Source: DAOTXR01 sp034435375 (GTDB taxonomy: Bacteria; Chloroflexota; Anaerolineae; Aggregatilineales; UBA3940). From it: a stretch of 64,000 nucleotides of DNA. The notes under the pieces are model-generated. The model did no database searches, had not been told where the DNA came from, and saw only the letters and a list, made by a program, of their open reading frames with translations. The position numbers and the translations under genes were made by a program. The DNA lies in contig DAOTXR010000048.1 of the NCBI GenBank assembly GCA_034435375.1, positions 1 through 64,000 on the forward strand. Reading direction: 5' to 3'. This document shows positions 1 to 8,716 of the stretch, in pieces (the first letter of the stretch is position 1; each line of letters opens with the position of its first letter).

Positions 1-103
1 GACGGGGCCACACCCGGTCCCTTCCCGAACCCGGTCGTTAAGCCCGTCAGCGCCTCTGGTACTGCCCTGGCAACGGGGTGGGAGAGCCGGCCATCGCCAG
101 AAG
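1..103 (+). rRNA. 5S ribosomal RNA, 3' part
   Basis: The first ~100 bases read as the body and 3' half of a bacterial 5S rRNA, including the conserved CCCGAACCCGG-type loop segment, the GGTACTGCC-like region and the GGGTGGGAGAG element of helices IV/V. The 5' end lies outside the window, so the rest of the rRNA operon (presumably 16S-23S) would lie upstream. The 3' boundary is approximate, because the 5' strand that pairs with it is not present. Confidence 0.9.
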
Positions 104-154
104 ACCTTTCTTTTGCACTCCCCATTCAACAACTAACTAAAGTGTGTTATGAAC

Positions 155-240
155 TTCTTCTCTCGACCTTATTCAATCAATCGAGCCTTGCGAGAGAAGA
201 ATTTTAATTCTTCCGGCTTTTGCTTCTAATTTTTCGAAAG
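155..240 (+). terminator. Hairpin region after 5S rRNA, probable rRNA operon terminator
   Basis: TTCTTCTCTCG (155-165) pairs perfectly over 11 bp with CGAGAGAAGAA (191-201), followed by a T-rich stretch up to about 235. The downstream arm can instead pair with 206-213 (GAAGAATT at 196-203 with AATTCTTC). An outer 8-bp pair, GTGTTATG (144-151) with CATAACAC (243-250), encloses the whole region. Termination of the rRNA transcript is the simplest reading. The rest of 104-395 holds no gene. Confidence 0.45.
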
Positions 241-395
241 TGCATAACACGCTCTGGCTGCCTCCAAGAACTGCTTCTCTTGCCGAGAGGCTTTGGTGGT
301 GTAACCAGGCCATTTTGCCATCTCTGCTGGCCGATCATATCATACCTTCTCAAATACGTTGACCCTGCTACTCCTGGTTCTGAAAGGCAGACTCC

Positions 396-2450
396 ATGAC
401 TGCTCTCGAAGCTACCGCTGCTACTGGACCAATCGTTGACGAACGCGAATACAGACGCCGTTCGCGGGCCTGGGCTATGTACGATTGGGCCAACTCAGCC
501 TTTGCCACGACGATCCTGGCTGCCGTGCTCCCCATCTACTATAGCCAGGTGGCTGGCGCCAACCTGCCCAGTGAGGCTATTGCTACCGGCTACTGGAGCC
601 TGGGGCTGAGCATTTCGTTGCTGATCACGGCCATCATGTCACCCATTCTAGGCACCATCTCCGACGTGATGCGCGGCAAAAAGGTCTTTCTCTCGATCTT
701 CGCTGGCTTGGGCATCATCGCGACCGGACTGCTGGTGCTCGTCACTACTGGTGATTTCCTCCTGGCGTCAGTCCTGGCGGTGCTGGGCCGCATTGGTTTC
801 AATGGCTCGCTGACGTTCTACGATGCATTGTTGCCACACGTTGCCCAAGAGAAGGACCGGGATCGCGTCTCGGCATTGGGATATGCCTTGGGATACCTGG
901 GGGGTGGCCTGTTGTTGGCTATCAATGTAGCAATGATCTGGATCCTGCCAGGGACATGGGGCCCACGACTCTCGTTCCTGAGTGTGGCTATCTGGTGGGC
1001 TGTGTTCAGCATCCCCTTGCTCATCCGTGTTCCGGAACCGCCTTCTGCACCGGTGTCCTTGCGAGGGGCTGGCAACGTCGTGTCGATCAGTTTCAAGCGG
1101 CTGGGCGAGACTCTTCGCAACATTCGCCAGTACAAAGAGTTGTTCAAGATGCTGATCGCTTTCATCATCTACAACGACGGCATCGGAACAATCATCGGTT
1201 TGGCGGCGATCTATGGTGCAGAGTTGGGCTTCGGTACGCTTGAACTGATCCTGGCGTTGCTGCTGGTGCAATTTGTAGGTATCCCTTTCAGTCTGATCTT
1301 TGGGCGGTTGCCAGATAGCTCAGCAAAGCATCGCCCCTATTTTTTGGCCTTCATCCTGTTCAATCTTGTAATGCTGCCTACGATGGGCTGGGCGGGCCTG
1401 AAGTTCCTGCCCAGTGACATCTCAGGTGCGCCGCTGCCGCTCTATGAGAACACTGATACGCACGTCGGAGACGGCACCTGGACGATTGACAGTGGTCATC
1501 TAGTACTGTCGGGCGACTGGTCACGCATGGTGATCCCAGGCGAAGACCTCGCTGCAGGTGGGATCGTCGGATTCTTGCAGACCCCTTTTGGGGGCGTACC
1601 CGAAGACATCATCTATGCTCAGACCAGCGAGCCGGGTGCCCAGATGAATTTTAACTTTAACGGACAGAGAGTCACATTGGCGTACAACACCGGGCCTGAT
1701 CACGGCGTCTGGGCTGTGGAGATCGACAAGCAGCCGGCGATTGATGAGGAAACAGACGGCCCACTTCTGATCGATGCTTACAATGTGGCTCCTCGTTATG
1801 GCGTGACGGAGACATTCACTGCCGACTCGCCGGGCGAGCACGTCTTAACGCTGATCAACACTGGTGAGGCAAACGAAGCCAGCCAGGACAACGTGATGGC
1901 TGTCGCGTCGGTGACTGTGTTGCCCCCGATCCGCCAGAACAACTTGGGGCTGATCATTGGCATAGTGCTGGCAACCCAGGCAGCAGGTACACTGTTTGCG
2001 TTGGTGGCAGGCAAGTTATTTGTCGGCTTGGTCGAGAGGCTGGATACAAAACGCAGTATCATCCTGGCGCTGGCCATCTACGCCGCGATCTCAGTATGGG
2101 GATTCTTTCTCAACTCAACAGTGGAGTTCTGGTTCCTGGCCTGGATGGTGGCCATGGTACAAGGGGGCAGCCAAGCACTCAGCCGCAGTTTGTACGCCAG
2201 CATGTCCCCGGCAGCCAAGAGCGGTGAGTTCTTTGGGCTGTTTGGCGTGATGGAGAAGTTTGCATCGCTGTTGGGGCCGTTGTTGTTTGCAGGCGCAGCA
2301 TTTGCCTTCAACAGCAGCCGCCCTGCTATCCTGAGCCTGATCGCGTTCTTCCTCATTGGCATCTTCCTGCTGACGCGCGTGAATGTCGAAGAGGGTCAGC
2401 AGGTAGCGCGAGAAGAGGATGCACGTTTGCTGGCCACGGCGGAGGGATAG
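396..2450 (+). CDS. UMF1-family MFS transporter with a large extracytoplasmic insertion
   Basis: The protein has 684 residues. The N-terminus carries the UMF1/Atg22-type hallmark YDWANSAFATTI (about residues 28-39) and runs into a 12-TM major facilitator layout: six TM segments to about residue 215, three more at about 250-340, and the last ones from about 518. Typical UMF1 proteins have 420-450 residues. The extra length is a hydrophilic, beta-rich block at about residues 340-515, between predicted TM9 and TM10, so it should face outward. Its segments (VDGxx-like strand, PGEHVLTLINTG) resemble galactose-binding or CBM-type beta-sandwiches. The substrate cannot be told. The start is ATG with AAAGG about 9 bases upstream. 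The gene is monocistronic and converges on the PDZ gene. Confidence 0.85.
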   Translation: MTALEATAATGPIVDEREYRRRSRAWAMYDWANSAFATTILAAVLPIYYSQVAGANLPSEAIATGYWSLGLSISLLITAIMSPILGTISDVMRGKKVFLSIFAGLGIIATGLLVLVTTGDFLLASVLAVLGRIGFNGSLTFYDALLPHVAQEKDRDRVSALGYALGYLGGGLLLAINVAMIWILPGTWGPRLSFLSVAIWWAVFSIPLLIRVPEPPSAPVSLRGAGNVVSISFKRLGETLRNIRQYKELFKMLIAFIIYNDGIGTIIGLAAIYGAELGFGTLELILALLLVQFVGIPFSLIFGRLPDSSAKHRPYFLAFILFNLVMLPTMGWAGLKFLPSDISGAPLPLYENTDTHVGDGTWTIDSGHLVLSGDWSRMVIPGEDLAAGGIVGFLQTPFGGVPEDIIYAQTSEPGAQMNFNFNGQRVTLAYNTGPDHGVWAVEIDKQPAIDEETDGPLLIDAYNVAPRYGVTETFTADSPGEHVLTLINTGEANEASQDNVMAVASVTVLPPIRQNNLGLIIGIVLATQAAGTLFALVAGKLFVGLVERLDTKRSIILALAIYAAISVWGFFLNSTVEFWFLAWMVAMVQGGSQALSRSLYASMSPAAKSGEFFGLFGVMEKFASLLGPLLFAGAAFAFNSSRPAILSLIAFFLIGIFLLTRVNVEEGQQVAREEDARLLATAEG

Positions 2451-2515
2451 ATAGGCACAGACAAAGGCTTTGGGCATGCAGCCCTGCCAAAGAGGGCACA
2501 ATGCCGAGGAACTAC

Positions 2516-2550
2516 CCAGAGGCAGACCTACTATAGAGGTCTGCCTCTGG
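2516..2550. terminator. Bidirectional terminator hairpin between convergent genes
   Basis: CCAGAGGCAGACCT (2516-2529) and AGGTCTGCCTCTGG (2537-2550) form a perfect 14-bp stem with a 7-base loop. It sits in the 117-bp gap between the UMF1 transporter (+) and the PDZ protein (-). No long T tract follows on either strand, so termination efficiency is uncertain. Confidence 0.7.
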
Positions 2551-2567
2551 CTTATGGAGTCAAAAGC

Positions 2568-3410
2568 TCATCCACCACCAAGGACGACATTCACCGTGAA
2601 ACTGCCATCAGGGCGGCTGACATCCAGATTGATCACGTCGCCAGGTGAGTAGCGATTGAGCACCTGTCCAAGCGTGTTAGTCTGTGTGACTGGCTCATCA
2701 TTGACTGCCGTGATGATGTCACCGGGCTGCAAGCCAGCCAGCTCGGCGGGAGTACCCGACCCGAAAAGGGTCACAATCAAGGCCCCCTCAGAGACAGCAA
2801 AGCGATCAGTAGGTTCAAGCATGCGGTAGTAAACGCCGAGATGTGCTTCCTCGTAGGTTCCATAGGGTGTGGGCAATGGGAGCGGAGTCGGCGATGGGAT
2901 CACAGTTGTTGGGCCGAAGGGGACGAACATACCCAGAGTCACGGCATACTGTTCAAAGCTGTGGTTGCGCTCAATGGTGACAAGTACCCTATCGCCAGGG
3001 CTGTGGCCCAGCAAAATACTGTTTGCTATCTCGGCAGTGTTGGTGAGGTTACCATCGATGGATACCAGCCGATCGCTCTCCGCCAGACCGGCGTTGGCCG
3101 CCGGGCCACCGGGGTACAGCGCTTGCAAGTACACGCCACCCTCGCCGTCTATCAGCAGTGCACCGATCAGCCAGTAGGTATCTTGCCAAACAGCAGGTTC
3201 GGGATGCCTGGATCGTTCATAAATGCGGCCACCCAAGAAGCCTGCCAGTGCGCCAGCAGCAAATGCCACCAGAACGATGATCCCTACCAGCACCCAAAGC
3301 CAAACTAGCGACGGGCGCTGATCTTCGGCTGATTCCTCGTGGGGAGACTGGCCCTGAGCCACTAGGCTGGCTTGTCGGTCCTTTTCCTGCGGAGTGAGGT
3401 TCCTGCCCAT
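2568..3410 (-). CDS. Membrane-anchored protein with two PDZ domains
   Basis: The protein has 280 residues. A hydrophilic N-terminus of about 30 residues precedes one TM helix (about 33-56), then two PDZ-like domains at about 80-160 and 190-278. Each has the PDZ signature of a Gly-Leu pair before a GD(R/I)(L/I) strand: AGLAESDRLVSIDG in the first and AGLQPGDIITAVND in the second. There is no protease domain, so it is not a complete HtrA/DegP or S2P. A scaffold or substrate-binding role at the membrane is inferred. The start is ATG with a strong AAGGAGAAG site. It is transcribed divergently from the sdh operon. Confidence 0.8.
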   Translation of the reverse strand: MGRNLTPQEKDRQASLVAQGQSPHEESAEDQRPSLVWLWVLVGIIVLVAFAAGALAGFLGGRIYERSRHPEPAVWQDTYWLIGALLIDGEGGVYLQALYPGGPAANAGLAESDRLVSIDGNLTNTAEIANSILLGHSPGDRVLVTIERNHSFEQYAVTLGMFVPFGPTTVIPSPTPLPLPTPYGTYEEAHLGVYYRMLEPTDRFAVSEGALIVTLFGSGTPAELAGLQPGDIITAVNDEPVTQTNTLGQVLNRYSPGDVINLDVSRPDGSFTVNVVLGGG

Positions 3411-3767
3411 GCGTTTCTTCTCCTTGTCGCGGCAAGCATACCACCTCGACCACTTTGCTGCTCATTCGTAAGACGAAAATAGTCGCAGGTAGGTTCCATA
3501 CCGTCTGTTGTGGGGCCGGATCGCTCGAGCTTCCCCAGGTAGCCTACTGTGATACTCAACCATGACATTGGCGGACAGAGATCGGGATACTTGTCATCTA
3601 GGCGTGCTGACTTGTGACACTCATATCCCCTTCTCGATCACACGTATGATGAGGATGATTTGAAGAGACAGACAACCGTGCGGCGCAGCTCTTTTGTTGT
3701 CCCTCCAAGCAAGACATTGATCCTCTGGTCCTGCATCCTCTTTGGTTCTTATTAAAGAAGGAGCGCT
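3411..3767. other. Divergent intergenic region between PDZ gene and sdh operon
   Basis: These 357 bases separate two divergent genes and must contain both promoters. The open frame here continues antisense from the sdhA region and has no family features. I found no -35/-10 pair with acceptable spacing on either strand and no strong hairpin. A good ribosome binding site (AAGAAGGAG) precedes sdhA. Confidence 0.4.
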
Positions 3768-5561
3768 ATGTCGACAGAAACAATTACCCATGATGTAGTC
3801 ATCGTCGGAGCCGGACTGGCTGGGACTTGGGCCGCCATGGTCGCCCGCCGGGAGGGTGTCAAGGACGTTGCTGTGCTCTCGAAGATTCATCCGCTGCGCT
3901 CGCACAGCAGCGCTGCGCAGGGTGGGATTGCCGCTGCATTGAGCAATGTCCGCCCGGTGCCCGACTCTGGTCCAGAAGGACCCCTGGAGCAGATCCCATC
4001 TGGCGCTGAGCCTATCGACAACTGGGAACTGCACATGTTCGACACCATCAAGGGGTCAGACTGGCTGGGTGATCAGGACGCCATCGAGATCATGTGCAAA
4101 GATGCTATTGAGATCGTGTACGAATATGAGCACATGGGCTGTGTCTTCAGCCGCACACCCGACGGGCGCATTGCTCAGCGTCGCTTCGGGGGCCACAGCA
4201 CACCGCGTGCCTGCTACTCTGCCGACTGGACCGGCCACGTGCTTCTGCATACCATTCATGAGCAGGCGCTCAGGCATGGGGTTAAGTTCTACAGCGAATG
4301 GTATGCTATGGACCTTATTATCGAGGACAACGTCTGCCGGGGCATCGTAGCGATGGAGATCCTCACCGGCAAGATCTACACCATACGTGCTAAGGCAGTG
4401 ATGTTTGCCACAGGTGGATACGGACGCGCCTACAAGATCACGTCGAACGCGCACGCCAATACCGGGGATGGCGTAGCTATTGCCTATAATGCTGGGGTCC
4501 CTTTGATGGACATGGAGTTCGTCCAGTATCATCCGACTGGCGTGTATGGGCACGGCATCCTGCTCAGCGAAGCTGCCCGCGGTGAAGGTGGATACTTGCT
4601 TAACAAAGACGGCGAGCGCTTCATGGAGAGGTATGCGCCCGGCAAGATGGAGCTAGCTCCACGTGACTTGGTGAGCCGCTCTGAGCAGACCGAGATCGAC
4701 GAGGGGCGCGGCATTGGCCCGGACGGGCAGGGCATTTACCTGGACCTGCGCCACCTGGGCCGCGAGAAAATCATGGAACGGCTGCCACAGGTGCGTGAGA
4801 TCTCGCTCAACTTCTCCGGTGTAGACATCATTGAAGCTCCCACGCCGATTCAGCCAACGGCGCACTACAGTATGGGGGGCATTGCCTGCAATGCTGACGG
4901 CCAGGTGATAGCTGATACAGAAGGTACTCCCATTGTCGGTCTTTACGCTGCCGGTGAATGTGCCTGCATCTCGGTGCATGGCGCAAACCGTCTGGGCACT
5001 AACAGCCTGCTCGATGCTTCAGTGTTTGGACGACGTGCGGGCTATGCCATGGCTGAGTTTGTTAAGAGCGGCGCTGTGCTCCAGCCGATCAGTGGCGACC
5101 CGGCAGAGCGAAGCCGGCAGCGGGTTCGGCGTCTGATGGAGAATATCACCGGCGAGCGGGTTGAACCGATTGCCCAAGCCCTCAAGGCAACTATGACGAG
5201 CAACTGTGGCATCTACCGCGACGAGGCTGGCCTCAAGGCTGCGCTCAGCACAATCAAAACATTGCAGCAGCGCTTCGAGAACGCCAGAGTCATGGATACC
5301 AGCAGTCGCTTTAACACTGATCTCCTGGCGGCGCTGGAGACGGGCCACCTGCTGGCATTCAGCGAAGTGATAGTTGCGGCGGCGCTGGATCGCACCGAGA
5401 GCCGGGGCGCGCACTATCGCAGGGACTACCCCAAGCGCGACGATGAGCGCTGGCTGAAGCACACAGTGGCGCTTAAAGGTCCGGATGGGCTGCCAATGCT
5501 GAGTTACAAGTCGGTCAACATCAACTGGGAGAAATATCCCCCTCAGGAGCGGAAGTATTAG
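3768..5561 (+). CDS. sdhA: Succinate dehydrogenase/fumarate reductase flavoprotein subunit (complex 1)
   Basis: The protein has 597 residues and is the catalytic subunit that interconverts succinate and fumarate using covalent FAD. The N-terminal dinucleotide motif is VIVGAGLAG (residues 11-19). The FAD-attachment histidine is His46 in RSHSSAAQGG. The substrate and capping regions (HPTGVYGHG, RGEGGYLLN, ERYAP) and the C-terminal SRGAHYRRDYPKRDD are present. It leads an A-B-C-D operon followed by fumarase. It is clearly distinct from the second SdhA in this window (44780-46558). The gene start has AAGGAG 7 bases before ATG. Physiological direction is not decided by this subunit. Confidence 0.95.
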   Translation: MSTETITHDVVIVGAGLAGTWAAMVARREGVKDVAVLSKIHPLRSHSSAAQGGIAAALSNVRPVPDSGPEGPLEQIPSGAEPIDNWELHMFDTIKGSDWLGDQDAIEIMCKDAIEIVYEYEHMGCVFSRTPDGRIAQRRFGGHSTPRACYSADWTGHVLLHTIHEQALRHGVKFYSEWYAMDLIIEDNVCRGIVAMEILTGKIYTIRAKAVMFATGGYGRAYKITSNAHANTGDGVAIAYNAGVPLMDMEFVQYHPTGVYGHGILLSEAARGEGGYLLNKDGERFMERYAPGKMELAPRDLVSRSEQTEIDEGRGIGPDGQGIYLDLRHLGREKIMERLPQVREISLNFSGVDIIEAPTPIQPTAHYSMGGIACNADGQVIADTEGTPIVGLYAAGECACISVHGANRLGTNSLLDASVFGRRAGYAMAEFVKSGAVLQPISGDPAERSRQRVRRLMENITGERVEPIAQALKATMTSNCGIYRDEAGLKAALSTIKTLQQRFENARVMDTSSRFNTDLLAALETGHLLAFSEVIVAAALDRTESRGAHYRRDYPKRDDERWLKHTVALKGPDGLPMLSYKSVNINWEKYPPQERKY

Positions 5562-5582
5562 GATGCGGAGGCGACGACTCCT

Positions 5583-6371
5583 ATGACAACAAACGGACAT
5601 AAGCAGATCGCAACCGTGCGCGTCCAGCGTTTCAACCCGGATACAGATCGCAAGCCCTACCTCCAGGAATTCCAGATCGAAGTCACTCAGGGCATGACCA
5701 TCCTGGATGCTCTGCACAAGATCAAACACGAGCAAGATGGCAGCCTTACCTTCCGGCGAAGCTGCCGCCATGCCATCTGCGGCAGTTGTGCCATGTGCGT
5801 GAATGGTCAGAACATGCTGGTATGCGAGAAGCCACTCAAGGATCATCTGGATCACAGGGGACGCATCACGATCCGCCCATTGCCGTACCTGCCTATCATC
5901 AAAGATCTGGTGGTGGACCGCACGCTTTTCTGGGAGCAGTATCTGCGCGTCAAACCATGGCTGATCCCCCCAGAGGACGTCCCGGAGAAAGAGTTCCGTG
6001 TCAGCCCTGCGGAGGTCGCGGCGCTGCGTGATGCCGAGAAGTGCATCATGTGTGGAGCGTGTTATTCATCGTGTCAGGTCGTGGCGCTGACCAAAAAGTA
6101 CATCGGCCCGCATGCGCTCCTGAAGGCCTTCCTGCGTGTGATGGACCCGCGCGACAGCATACCTGGCGAACGCCTGGCTGACGTGGCCGGAGACGATGGC
6201 GTTTATCGCTGCCACACGATCTTCAATTGCATCGATGCCTGCCCGAAGAATCTCAATCCTACGGCAGCTATTGAGACGCTGCGCAAGCTCGCCCAGAAGC
6301 GGCAGGCATTTGAGGAAGATCGCCGCGAGCGCCAGAAGAGGCTGAATCAGCCGATAGGGATCGGGTCCTGA
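5583..6371 (+). CDS. sdhB: Succinate dehydrogenase/fumarate reductase iron-sulfur subunit (complex 1)
   Basis: The protein has 262 residues and carries electrons from FAD to quinone through three clusters. The [2Fe-2S] region reads CRHAICGSCAMC with a later Cys. Its third ligand is Cys, as in FrdB, not Asp as in E. coli SdhB. The [4Fe-4S] motif is CIMCGACYSSC and the [3Fe-4S] region is CHTIFNCIDACPKNLNP. It follows sdhA by 21 bases and is close to the next gene, so the complex should be translated from one mRNA. The Cys ligand hints at fumarate-reductase-like or low-potential chemistry, but does not prove it. Confidence 0.95.
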   Translation: MTTNGHKQIATVRVQRFNPDTDRKPYLQEFQIEVTQGMTILDALHKIKHEQDGSLTFRRSCRHAICGSCAMCVNGQNMLVCEKPLKDHLDHRGRITIRPLPYLPIIKDLVVDRTLFWEQYLRVKPWLIPPEDVPEKEFRVSPAEVAALRDAEKCIMCGACYSSCQVVALTKKYIGPHALLKAFLRVMDPRDSIPGERLADVAGDDGVYRCHTIFNCIDACPKNLNPTAAIETLRKLAQKRQAFEEDRRERQKRLNQPIGIGS

Positions 6372-6386
6372 TAAGGGAGGATGCGA

Positions 6387-6734
6387 ATGTATAAATCAAC
6401 CGGGTTTATCAGCTTCCTGTTCCGTCGTATCGCAGGGGTAGCGCTGGTGCTGTATCTGTTCCTCCACATGTGGGTGATTGGCTCGATCACCCAGGGGCCA
6501 GAGGCTTTTAATCAGAGACTGGCCATGGTACAGACCCCCTTCTTTAAGTTGGCAGAGATCGCGCTGCTCGCAGCGGTGGTGTACCATGGCTTTGACGGCA
6601 TTCGCTTGTTGATCGTTCACTACTTCAACATGACAGAATATCGCAAGAGCATGTTCTACGCGATGTTCATCACGTTTGCGTTAGTGACCATCGCAGGTGG
6701 CGTCCCGATCTTGTTGTTCATGTTGCAGGGCTAG
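6387..6734 (+). CDS. sdhC: Succinate dehydrogenase cytochrome b subunit C (complex 1)
   Basis: A 115-residue membrane anchor with three predicted TM helices. The SdhC signature is visible in helix 1 (RRIAGVALVLYLFLHMWV), and a second conserved His occurs in VYHGFDGIR; such residues serve as haem b ligands or quinone-site residues in the family. Two in-frame ATGs lie near the start. The second, at 6387, has GGGAGG at proper spacing, while the first (6381) abuts the Shine-Dalgarno sequence, so 6387 was chosen. Fourteen bases separate it from sdhB, and sdhD follows after 9. Confidence 0.88.
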   Translation: MYKSTGFISFLFRRIAGVALVLYLFLHMWVIGSITQGPEAFNQRLAMVQTPFFKLAEIALLAAVVYHGFDGIRLLIVHYFNMTEYRKSMFYAMFITFALVTIAGGVPILLFMLQG

Positions 6735-6743
6735 GAGGAAACC

Positions 6744-7115
6744 ATGCGCGTCTGGCAACTACAGCGAATCAGTGCTATTGGACTGCTGGTGTTTCTGACT
6801 ATTCACATGGTGTTCCTACACTACGTGCCCGGCCCGAACCAATTTGGGATGCCATTTCATGTGGATTTTGAGAGCGTCATCTGGCGTATGGGCCAGCCGA
6901 TCTGGAAGGCCATTGATATCGCGTTCCTGTTCTGTGTGCTGATACATGCCCTCACAGGCGCCTATGCCGTCCTGATAGACATTGAACAGGTGTCAAGAAT
7001 CAAGAAGGCGCTGGCAGGAATCGCGATTGTGGTCTTCGTGGCAGCTTTCGTCTACGGGACGATCACCGTACTTTCTTTCACCCCGGAGGCAGTAGCCGGG
7101 ATAATGACCCGTTAG
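6744..7115 (+). CDS. sdhD: Succinate dehydrogenase membrane anchor subunit D (complex 1)
   Basis: A 123-residue, three-TM protein that pairs with SdhC to hold haem and quinone. It has its own copy of the anchor motif (RISAIGLLVFLTIHMVFLH) and a second His-containing helix (VLIHALTGAYAVLID). The similarity of layout to the preceding subunit is typical of C/D pairs. AGGAGG lies 5 bases before ATG. The next gene, fumarase alpha, starts 25 bases downstream in the same direction. Confidence 0.85.
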   Translation: MRVWQLQRISAIGLLVFLTIHMVFLHYVPGPNQFGMPFHVDFESVIWRMGQPIWKAIDIAFLFCVLIHALTGAYAVLIDIEQVSRIKKALAGIAIVVFVAAFVYGTITVLSFTPEAVAGIMTR

Positions 7116-7140
7116 CCACGGAGATTGGGGAAGGAAGCCT

Positions 7141-8031
7141 ATGTCCAAACTGAGTGAGCTTGACCTGACCGACGCTTTTGTCGAGCTGGTGCGTCGTACC
7201 TCCACGGAACTGGCCCCTGATATGGAAGAGGTTCTCCATGAGGCCAAACAGCGCGAGGAGCCGGGGTCTGCGGCGGCAGGAGCGCTGGATACGATCATCA
7301 AGAATGTAGAAATTGCTCGCGCATCCTCCCGCCCGATCTGTCAGGACACCGGCACACCTATCTTCGAGGTGCACTATCCGGTAGGCATGTCAACCATCGC
7401 GTTGAGGGAACAGATCATCAGATCGATGATCGTCGCCACGGAAAGGGCCTACCTGCGTCCGAATGCGGTCGATAGCTTGACGGGCAAGAACAGCGGCAAT
7501 AACACTGGTGAAGATTTCCCAACTATTCACTTTTACGAATGGAACGAGGATCACCTGCACGTCGATCTGATCCTGAAGGGTGGCGGCTGTGAGAACTCAT
7601 CAGCGCAGTACAGCCTGCCCGACAACCGCCTGAACGCTGGACGCGATCTGGATGGCGTGCGCAAGGTGGTGCTCGATGCCGTGTACCAGGCTCAGGGTGA
7701 GGGCTGTGCGCCAGGCGTGCTGGGCGTGGCCATCGGTGGTGACCGAGGTACAAGCTATGTCAAGGCCAAACAGCAGTTGCTGCGCCCGCTCGGAGACGTG
7801 AATCCCAACCCAGAGCTGGCAGCGCTCGAGAAGCAAATCTTCGAACAGGCCAACGAGTTGGGCATTGGCCCGATGGGCTTTGGCGGCAGGACAACGGTAC
7901 TGGGGGTCAAGATTGGCGTGCAGCATCGCCTGCCGGCGTGCTTCTTTGTGTCTATTGCCTACATGTGCTGGGCCAACCGTCGCGGCAGCATGGAAGTCAA
8001 GCCCAATGGGGAGGTGGTGTATGCATCATAG
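7141..8031 (+). CDS. Class I fumarate hydratase, alpha subunit
   Basis: A 296-residue subunit of two-component, oxygen-sensitive [4Fe-4S] fumarase (fumA-alpha/TtdA family), which hydrates fumarate to malate. Three cysteines in family context are the likely cluster ligands: PICQDTGTP, GGGCENSS and GEGCAPGVLGVAIGGDRG. Lyase activity on tartrate is the alternative for this family. Location directly after succinate dehydrogenase supports fumarase. It overlaps the beta subunit by 11 bases, which suggests translational coupling. The start is ATG with a GGAAGGAAG site. Confidence 0.92.
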   Translation: MSKLSELDLTDAFVELVRRTSTELAPDMEEVLHEAKQREEPGSAAAGALDTIIKNVEIARASSRPICQDTGTPIFEVHYPVGMSTIALREQIIRSMIVATERAYLRPNAVDSLTGKNSGNNTGEDFPTIHFYEWNEDHLHVDLILKGGGCENSSAQYSLPDNRLNAGRDLDGVRKVVLDAVYQAQGEGCAPGVLGVAIGGDRGTSYVKAKQQLLRPLGDVNPNPELAALEKQIFEQANELGIGPMGFGGRTTVLGVKIGVQHRLPACFFVSIAYMCWANRRGSMEVKPNGEVVYAS

Positions 8032-8641
8032 ACTAACCATCCCGATCTCGGACGAGCAGATCCGCGCACTCCACATCGGCGATACGGTAGACCTGTGCGG
8101 CATTGTTGTTCTAGGACGTGATGCAGCCCACAAGTTCATGGTCGAGCACTTCGTCCGTAGTAAGATGGTAGCGCCGGAGGATGTAGAGCTTCACGAGGAG
8201 CTGAAGCGGCTGCTCAATGGCGGTGTGATCTATCACTGTGGGCCAGTTGTCTCCAAAAAACCGGATGGTTCCTATGAATTTGTGGCCGCTGGGCCGACGA
8301 CCAGCATTCGCGAAGAGCCTTACCAGGCTGACGTGATCAAACACTTTAACCTGAAGGGCGTAATCGGCAAGGGCGGCATGGGTGCGAGCACACTCAGGGC
8401 CTGCCAGGAGCAGCCTGCCGTGTACTTCCATGCCATTGGCGGGGCTGCGCCTCTGATTGCCCAGTCGGTGAAGCGAGTGGTCACCGTCCACAAGTTGGAA
8501 TTTGGTGTGCCAGAAGCTATGTGGGTGATCGACGTAGAAGACTTCCCGGTGGTCGTCACAATGGACAGCCACGGGCAGAGCATTCATGACAATGTGCGAA
8601 AGCACTCGCAGGAGAAATTTGCAGCGCTGGTAGGCCTGTGA
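8021..8641 (+). CDS. Class I fumarate hydratase, beta subunit
   Basis: A 206-residue partner of the preceding alpha subunit (fumA-beta/TtdB family). The longer open frame begins inside the alpha gene. The ATG at 8021 gives MHHRLTIPISDEQIRALHIGD, the usual N-terminus, and has GGGGAGG upstream. Family segments include VVLGRDAAHKFM, GPTTSIRE and KGGMGAST. It ends the sdhABCD-fumarase operon and is followed 22 bases later by a strong hairpin. Confidence 0.92.
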   Translation: MHHRLTIPISDEQIRALHIGDTVDLCGIVVLGRDAAHKFMVEHFVRSKMVAPEDVELHEELKRLLNGGVIYHCGPVVSKKPDGSYEFVAAGPTTSIREEPYQADVIKHFNLKGVIGKGGMGASTLRACQEQPAVYFHAIGGAAPLIAQSVKRVVTVHKLEFGVPEAMWVIDVEDFPVVVTMDSHGQSIHDNVRKHSQEKFAALVGL

Positions 8642-8663
8642 GTTAACGCCATGTTTGAGAGAA

Positions 8664-8691
8664 CAGGGGCATCCTAACGAGGATGCCCCTG
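8664..8691. terminator. Terminator after the sdh-fumarase operon
   Basis: CAGGGGCATCCT (8664-8675) and AGGATGCCCCTG (8680-8691) form a perfect 12-bp stem with a 4-base loop between convergent genes. Only a short T run (ATTT) follows on the plus strand. Confidence 0.8.
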
Positions 8692-8716
8692 CGATTTAGC
8701 GCCATCGACAGCACTG

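Noticed and set aside
5019..5855. Long antisense open frame inside sdhA/sdhB
   Set aside because: It is opposite two complete, well-conserved genes, has no family features or ribosome site, and results from the codon bias of the true frame. The same applies to similar long frames opposite pgk (17481-18266) and opposite sdhA of complex 2 (45845-46696).
8021..8031. Possible frameshift between the two fumarase reading frames
   Set aside because: Class I fumarases of this type are naturally two subunits; the 11-base overlap with a proper start and ribosome site is translational coupling, not a broken gene.
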